A stretch of 64,000 bases of DNA from assembly GCA_029747015.1 (NCBI GenBank), contig JAKOGI010000024.1, positions 1,292,001 through 1,356,000 on the forward strand, given 5' to 3'. Of this stretch, positions 58,981 through 64,000 are shown piece by piece. Under the pieces are notes generated by a model, which did not search any database, was not told the DNA's origin, and worked only from the letters and a program-made list of their open reading frames with translations. The stretch comes from Carnegiea gigantea. Its lineage: Eukaryota; Streptophyta; Magnoliopsida; Caryophyllales; Cactaceae. Both the position numbers and the translations under genes were made by a program. Numbering within the stretch: the first letter of the stretch is position 1; each line of letters opens with the position of its first letter.

Positions 58981-60900
58981 ACGTTTGCTGTTAACTCCAG
59001 GCCAGGCAGAAGAGGCGAACTGTTATGAACTCGTTGGCTATCCGCCTGACTGGAGCAACCAAGGTAGAGGTCGTGGAGGACGCGGAGCTCAAGGAGGAAG
59101 AGGAGGTCGTGTGGGTGGTTATGGACGAGGTGGCCGCGGAGCAGGACGAGAAGGAACAACTGCTGCAGCCGTAACTATTGACGCACCAGCTACAGAAAGT
59201 GCCACAGCCAGCACTGCTGCATTCGCGAGTCGTGAGCAACCAGATACAACATCACCTACTCCGGAACTGACCTCGGATCAAATCCAGCGGCCTCTGAGTC
59301 TCATCGAGACACCCAAAGATGGTGAAAGACTAACAGGTAATTACGTTCCCAAGCCTCCCTGGTTGATTGATAGTGGAGCGTCTACGCATATGACCGGGGA
59401 AGTAAAGCTACTAGAGAATGTAGAAGGCATCTCACCGGTGATTGTCGATCTTCCAAATGGAGCAAAAACAGTAGCCATGAAGCAAGGAACGATCCTGTTA
59501 GAGAAGGATTTGAAATTAAATCAAACTTTACTAGTGCCCTCTTTGAGTTGTAATCTCATATTTGTTTCTCGTATTTGTAAGGATCTAAATTGTACAGTGA
59601 CATTTGATAAGAACTCTTGTATCTTGCAGGACCACACTATGAGGATTCCGATTGGTATGGGTGAGCAACGAGACGTGGTCTACTACTACAAAAGGGCACA
59701 AGACAAGATAGATCATGCGTGTGTCGTCAAAACGGGGCAACTCTGGCATTATCGAATGGGCCATCCTTCCAAGGAAGTTATGTCTTTGCTTCTTCAATCT
59801 CTACAATACTCTAGCAGTAGTCACAAAAATCGAATATGCAAAATTTTCCTACGAGCAAAACAGACTAGAATTAAGTTTTCGTTAAGTCATCATAAAGTCG
59901 AAAATTTGTTTGAGTTGATTCACTGTGATATTTGGGGGCCATATAAAATTCCCTCCTCTTACAGTGCACATTATTTTCTTACTATTGTTGATGATTTTAG
60001 TAGAGGTGTGTGGGTATACTGGATAAAGGAGAAAAGTGAGGCTGAAAAATATATAAAATTTTTTGTTGCCATGATAAAGACCCAATTTGACAAAGTTGTT
60101 AAAATCATAAGGACTAATAATGGGTCTAAATTTAAGTCTAGATCGATAAGGGGTTTTACGCATAATGTGGAATGATTCATCAAACTAGTTGTGTTGAAAG
60201 CCCCCAACAAAATGGCCGAGTAGAAAGGAAACACAGACACCTGTTAAATGTGGCTCGTGCACTCAGATTCCAAGCAAACCTACCTTTATGTTTTTGGGGG
60301 GAATGTGTATTGACGGTAGCTTATTTGATTAACCGACTCCAAGTAGGTTATTGAAGGGAAAAGCTCTGTATGAGTTGATTTTTAATAAGGAACCAAAGTA
60401 CGATCACATTAGGGTCTTTGGATGTATGTGTTTTGCTCAAAACAAAGTGGGTGACAAATTCGCATCTGGAAGTCGAAAGTGTGTGTTTGTTGGGTACCCT
60501 TCTGGCAAGAAGGGGTAGAAGTTGTATGACTTAGAAGAAAATAAATTGTTTGAGGGTAGGGATCTACGTTTTTGTGAAGAAATTTTTCCCTTTGCTAGCC
60601 ACGACTCAGACAACTCAAAAAACACCTTTCTAACCCCAAAATTGGATAAGATGTGAATTGATGTAGAAAATGGGTCAGCCAAGGATGCAAGCCCAGTGAA
60701 CAACCCAGCAGATGTGGATGACAGGGGGAGTGAATCGATTGGGCCAACAGCAACAAGTCCAGACTTGGCCTTGGTAGATAGGGGGAGTTGTGAGCAACAG
60801 TCCACCATTCTGTTTGGGCCAGCGGAAGCTGCCCTGCCCACACCTGAGACAGAATCTGAAGATAGCACCTCATAGCAGCACGCCCTAGCTCCTAAGACAA
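58973..60900 (+). pseudogene. Protease and integrase of the copia element
   Basis: A 400-codon open frame (58973-60175) begins with a glycine/arginine-rich linker (59060-59155) and then the protease active site WLIDSGASTHMTG near 59362. GAG-pre-integrase block LWHYRMGHPSKE and a decayed zinc region follow. The integrase core has HCDIWGPYKIP and VDDFSRGVWVYWIK with its aspartate, but the second catalytic block reads IRTNNGSKF, with N replacing D. A frameshift at about 60172 is followed by [20 protein letters not shown] with the catalytic glutamate, then the KCVFVGYPSGKKG block. Confidence 0.85.
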
Positions 60901-62644
60901 CTCACCGAGTTCCATATGGTTCTCAACGGACGCGACGACCACTGGCCAAGTTAGACGATTATGTTTGCTATAGTGCCCATATCAAAAACCCCGTACTCAC
61001 CGCTAACTCATGCCAAAAGGAACCCTCAGGTACGTGTTATCCTTTGCATAATTGTCACTTGCATGAATTTTTCACCTTCACATCAACAGGTCTTAGCAGC
61101 TATTATGAAAGCGCATGAGCCTCGTTTTTATCATGAAGCGATCAAGCAAAGCCAATGGAGGCAAGCCATGATTGAGGAACTAGAAGCACTTGAAAACAAT
61201 GGCACTTGGGAAGTAGTTAACTTGCCCTCAGGAAAGAAGCCCATTGGGTGTAAATGGTTGCATCACGTAAAGTATAATTCTAATGATAGCATCCTCCGAT
61301 ATAAAGCACGCTTGGTAATACGGGGAGATCACCAGGAAGAAGGTGCTGATTACACCAAGACGTTTGATCCAGTAGCTAGGATAAATAGCGTTCGATGTTT
61401 TCTTTCTGTTGCTATTGCAAAAGGATGGGAATTACATCAGTTTGATGTAAATAATGCCTTCCTTTATGGAGATTTAGATGAAGAAGTTTACATGAAAATA
61501 CCATCTGGTTATATGGCCTCGCATCCTAATAAAGTTTGCAGGTTGAAAAAGTCACTGTATGGGCTACGTCAAGCCCCAAGGTAATGGTTTGCCAAGCTTT
61601 CATCCAAACTTTATGAATATGGATTTGTTAGATCTTATGCAGACTATTCCTTATTTACCTATCGAAAGCGAGATGTGTTTGTGGGTCTTCTAGTCAACGT
61701 AGATGATATTGTCCTTGTGACAAATAACTCTGAGGCATGCCAGGAGTTCAAATGCTACCTGAATACCTATTTTGGCATTAAGGATCTAGGCCCATTGAAG
61801 TACTTCCTTGGGATCGAAGTGGCGAGAGGACCTCGAGGCTTGTTTTTGAGTCAACGGAAGTATGCTTTGGAAATTGTTGATGAATGTGGCCTATTGGGTG
61901 CAAAGCCTGCCGGGTTTTGCTATGGAGCAAAATCATAAACTGGCACTCACTAAAGGAAGAGAGTTAGACTATGCTACCCCTTACCGATGCTTAGTGGGGC
62001 GTCTCATCTATCTTACCATCACACGTCCTGATCTCACATATGCGGTGCATATACTGTCTCAGTTTACGCAAGCCCCTAAAGAAGTGCATATGGAGGCAGC
62101 GCAGTGGGTGGTACGTTGCATAAAAGGTTCTACTAGGCAAGGACTACTGTTGTGTCGAGATTGTGACATGCAACTTGTAGGTTTTTGTGATTCAGATTGG
62201 GGTACCTGTCCGCTTTCACGGAAATCTCTTACTAGATATTTTGTGATGCTTAGAGGGTCTCCCATTTCATAGAAAACCAAAAAGCAAGCAATTGTATCGC
62301 GGTCTTCCGCAGAGACAGAATATCGCTCCCTAGCAGATGCTACAAGTGAACTTGTATGGTTAAAATCGTTCCTTGCAGCCTTGGGAATTTTCCTTGATCG
62401 ACCTCTGTATTTGTCTTGTGATAGCCAGGCAGCTCTTCATATCGCTAATAATCCGGCTTTTCATGAAAGAACCAAACACATTGAGCTTGATTGCCATTTT
62501 GTTCACGCGAAGTTAGAGGCCGGGCTCCTTGCATTGTCCAAGATCTCTACTAATCTTCTCACTAAAGCTCTCAGCTGGGATCAATTTCAATTTTTAAAGT
62601 TCAAGTTGGGCATTATCGATCTGCATACTCCCCCCATGCTCTAA
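60901..62644 (+). pseudogene. Reverse transcriptase and RNase H of the copia element
   Basis: The RT has WRQAMIEELEALENNGTWEV, CKWLHHVKYNSNDSI, QFDVNNAFLYGDLDEEVYM and SLYGLRQAPR, a stop at 61582, then an active site reading NVDD where YVDD is usual, and LGPLKYFLGIEVARGPRGLF. After a frameshift near 61920 a PDLTYAVHILSQF block follows. RNase H has SSAETEYRSLADA and LSCDSQAALHIANNPAFHER with HIELDCHFV. It ends at 62644, thirteen bases before the 3' LTR. Confidence 0.85.
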
Positions 62645-62647
62645 CTT

Positions 62648-62656
62648 GAGGGGGAG
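62648..62656 (+). promoter_or_regulatory. Polypurine tract of the copia element
   Basis: GAGGGGGAG directly precedes the TGTTAAC start of the 3' LTR. Confidence 0.8.
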
Positions 62657-62785
62657 TGTTAACAATTAGTTTGTTATATTCCAAATTATGCTTTCATGGT
62701 TGTACTTCAATAAGGAGACATTGGTCTTATAGGTGTATTCTAATAAGGAAACATAAGTCATAGAGTTGTAGGCACACATGAGTAT
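62657..62785 (+). repeat. 3' LTR of the copia element, truncated
   Basis: It matches the first 129 bases of the 5' LTR almost exactly and stops after CATGAGTAT. The poly(A) signal and LTR end are missing. Confidence 0.85.
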
Positions 62786-63531
62786 AAATTTAATTTTGTA
62801 TTTATAATCAAAGAATGGGTACGATATGTGTATATTTGTTACAAAAGAACAAATGTAGCTCTTCTGATTCAATCTCTTGTTGTAACCTGATGAATTGCTG
62901 GCACAGCCTGAATCTTGATCAAGTGTATGATTGGACCTCTAGAACGGTACTTTTTGATGTGGCACATATTTGCGGTTTTTTTTGGGTGTCTACAAATTGT
63001 CCCCTCGAGGCTAGGTCATGCACGCAGCTTGAGTGTTTAAGCATAGCTAACGCCTTGAGACCTTTTTTTTCCTGACCCATTAAGATATTAACTTGGTAGT
63101 CACCTATCGTATGAATGTGTTAGCCTCTTGAATTGTTTTTGCCAATGTTGTACGATCATACTTGTAGCATTGTCAATTTGGTTTATAATAGACAGGTCGT
63201 GTCAATATTTGACTTACAAGACCAAAAATTGTCAATGCTTCTTTACTAACTTATTTGTGTCGTGAGCAACCCATTTATTTCCCTTTTTTGTTGATTTTTC
63301 TTTTGAAAATATGGATGAACTACTCATCCTTGACTTTATTTGGAAAGAACGTTGGCATATCGTATGAATATTAATCAATTTACCTCACTTTTAAATTTTC
63401 AATGCCTTAGAATTTAATTGTAAAAATCTTTGCCATCAACTTATTGGCTGCCTAGAACATAAGTATCCCATATAAACAAATCTTCATGAACTCAACGTCA
63501 CAGACATCTTTTCTCAGTAGTTGTCCCCCGT
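62786..63531. other. Unassigned stretch between copia and hAT elements
   Basis: No gene is recognised. GGTTTTTTTTGGGTGTCTACA at 62974-62994 looks like an LTR terminus and is an inverted match of the sequence at 57223-57251. Confidence 0.4.
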
Positions 63532-64000
63532 CAGGGCGGAGCCAGGATTCAAAAAACGGGAGTGAGATTAATAATACACATAACATAAGCTTTAATAGTT
63601 CTAGAAATGAGCTGCGTAGTTAATACATTTAAGAAAGTTTATCTCGACGAGATCTCATGTTTTGAAAGTAAAGAACGATATTGTCGCTCAACAGACTTTT
63701 AAAAAGATCAATATCAAAATAAGTAATAATAGTATCATTTAAAAATTCATCTGATATTTTGTTGCGCAATTTGGCCTTGATGAACTTCATCGCAAGGAAT
63801 ACTCTTTTAATAGTTGCCCATGTTAAGAAATAAAATGATGAACACCTCATTTGACAATTTTTTATTGGTGGTCGATTTTGCTGATGTTGGAAGTAAAGAC
63901 AAGTTTTGTAGAGTTGAGTTGATAAGTATTATTTATATTTTTTTTTGGAAAAAGATGAAAACTGCATGGAGATAAATAAATGAAGAAAGGAGGTGTGGAT
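63532..64000. mobile_element. hAT transposon, left end (continues beyond window)
   Basis: The end sequence CAGGGCGGAGCCAGGATTC is the kind of terminal inverted repeat found in plant hAT elements (CAGGGGCGGA...CCAGGATT). Inside it, on the minus strand, lies the C-terminus of a hAT transposase. The right part is outside the window. Confidence 0.75.
63629..64000 (-). pseudogene. hAT transposase, C-terminal dimerisation region
   Basis: The minus strand encodes WATIKRVFLAMKFIKAKLRN, then ISDEFLNDTIITYFDIDLF and ENMRSRR-like QNMRSRRDKLS at the end. This matches the hAT C-terminal dimerisation region of ZMYM1/TTF-type plant transposases (T-x-x-V-E-R-x-F-S-A-M-K pattern). The conserved E-R is K-R here. 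The frame upstream continues past 63850 without clear homology. It may be broken there or lie across a frameshift. Confidence 0.7.

Larger units (their letters stand above)
57971..62785 (+). mobile_element. Ty1/copia retrotransposon with truncated 3' LTR
   Basis: A short 5' LTR (230 bases), a perfect initiator-Met primer site, and one gag-protease-integrase-RT-RNase H coding region in copia order, then a polypurine tract and 129 bases of 3' LTR. Short LTRs and gene order fit an Ale/Retrofit-like lineage, but I am not sure of the lineage. The coding region has several frameshifts and stops. No downstream target duplication can be read because the 3' LTR is truncated. Confidence 0.9.

Noticed and set aside
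59060..59155. Glycine/arginine-rich stretch as a host RNA-binding protein
   Set aside because: It lies between copia gag and the protease active site in one continuous frame, a usual place for such a linker.

Overview
The window is plant nuclear DNA from transposon-rich, probably pericentromeric or otherwise heterochromatic, sequence of an AT-rich eudicot. The evidence is plant-specific transposon content: Athila-type and Tat-type Ty3/gypsy retrotransposons, a Ty1/copia element, a Mutator-like element (MULE), a hAT transposon and a plant mobile domain (PMD) gene. I see no intact host gene, rRNA, tRNA or CRISPR array. The species cannot be named from the sequence alone. Nearly every reading frame is broken, so coding features are entered as pseudogenes.

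Layout: the window is a stack of nested insertions. Positions 1-8647 hold Athila-like element A (+), which carries an ATHILA ORF-1 but lacks reverse transcriptase and integrase. A sits in the 3' end of element D (8648-10484, +). D sits in the gag of Athila-like element C (10485-13033, -). C sits in the first LTR of array E (13034-20118, +), a triple-LTR tandem array of gag-protease units without reverse transcriptase. E sits in the integrase of Tat-type element F (20119-23392, -). A 5.8-kb MULE (23393-29219) follows, with a transposase gene (-) and a convergent GRF zinc-finger/coiled-coil/membrane-anchor gene (+).

From about 29220 to 55850 lies a second Tat-type copy, G (-). Downstream of its integrase, on the opposite strand, is a degenerate PMD gene (30638-33648, +). 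G is split by two insertions: array H (36334-43302), another triple-LTR array made of a different gag-only family, and Athila-like element B (45299-53495, +), which keeps reverse transcriptase, RNase H and integrase but has lost protease and nearly all of the ORF-1. Beyond G come unassigned sequence, a candidate MITE (56836-57135), a copia element with a truncated 3' LTR (57971-62785) and the left end of a hAT transposon (63532 to the window end).

How the parts relate: A and B share LTRs, primer-binding site, gag start and a 1.8-kb non-coding 3' region, but have lost complementary coding parts. E and H are gag-only or gag-protease families that would need enzymes from elsewhere. F and G are copies of one family, and each serves as an empty-site or intact reference for insertions in the other. 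The most notable observations are the two independent triple-LTR arrays, the antisense PMD gene in a Tat element, and a CCACGG/CCGTGG palindrome cluster found upstream of the LTR TATA boxes and again ahead of the ATHILA ORF-1.
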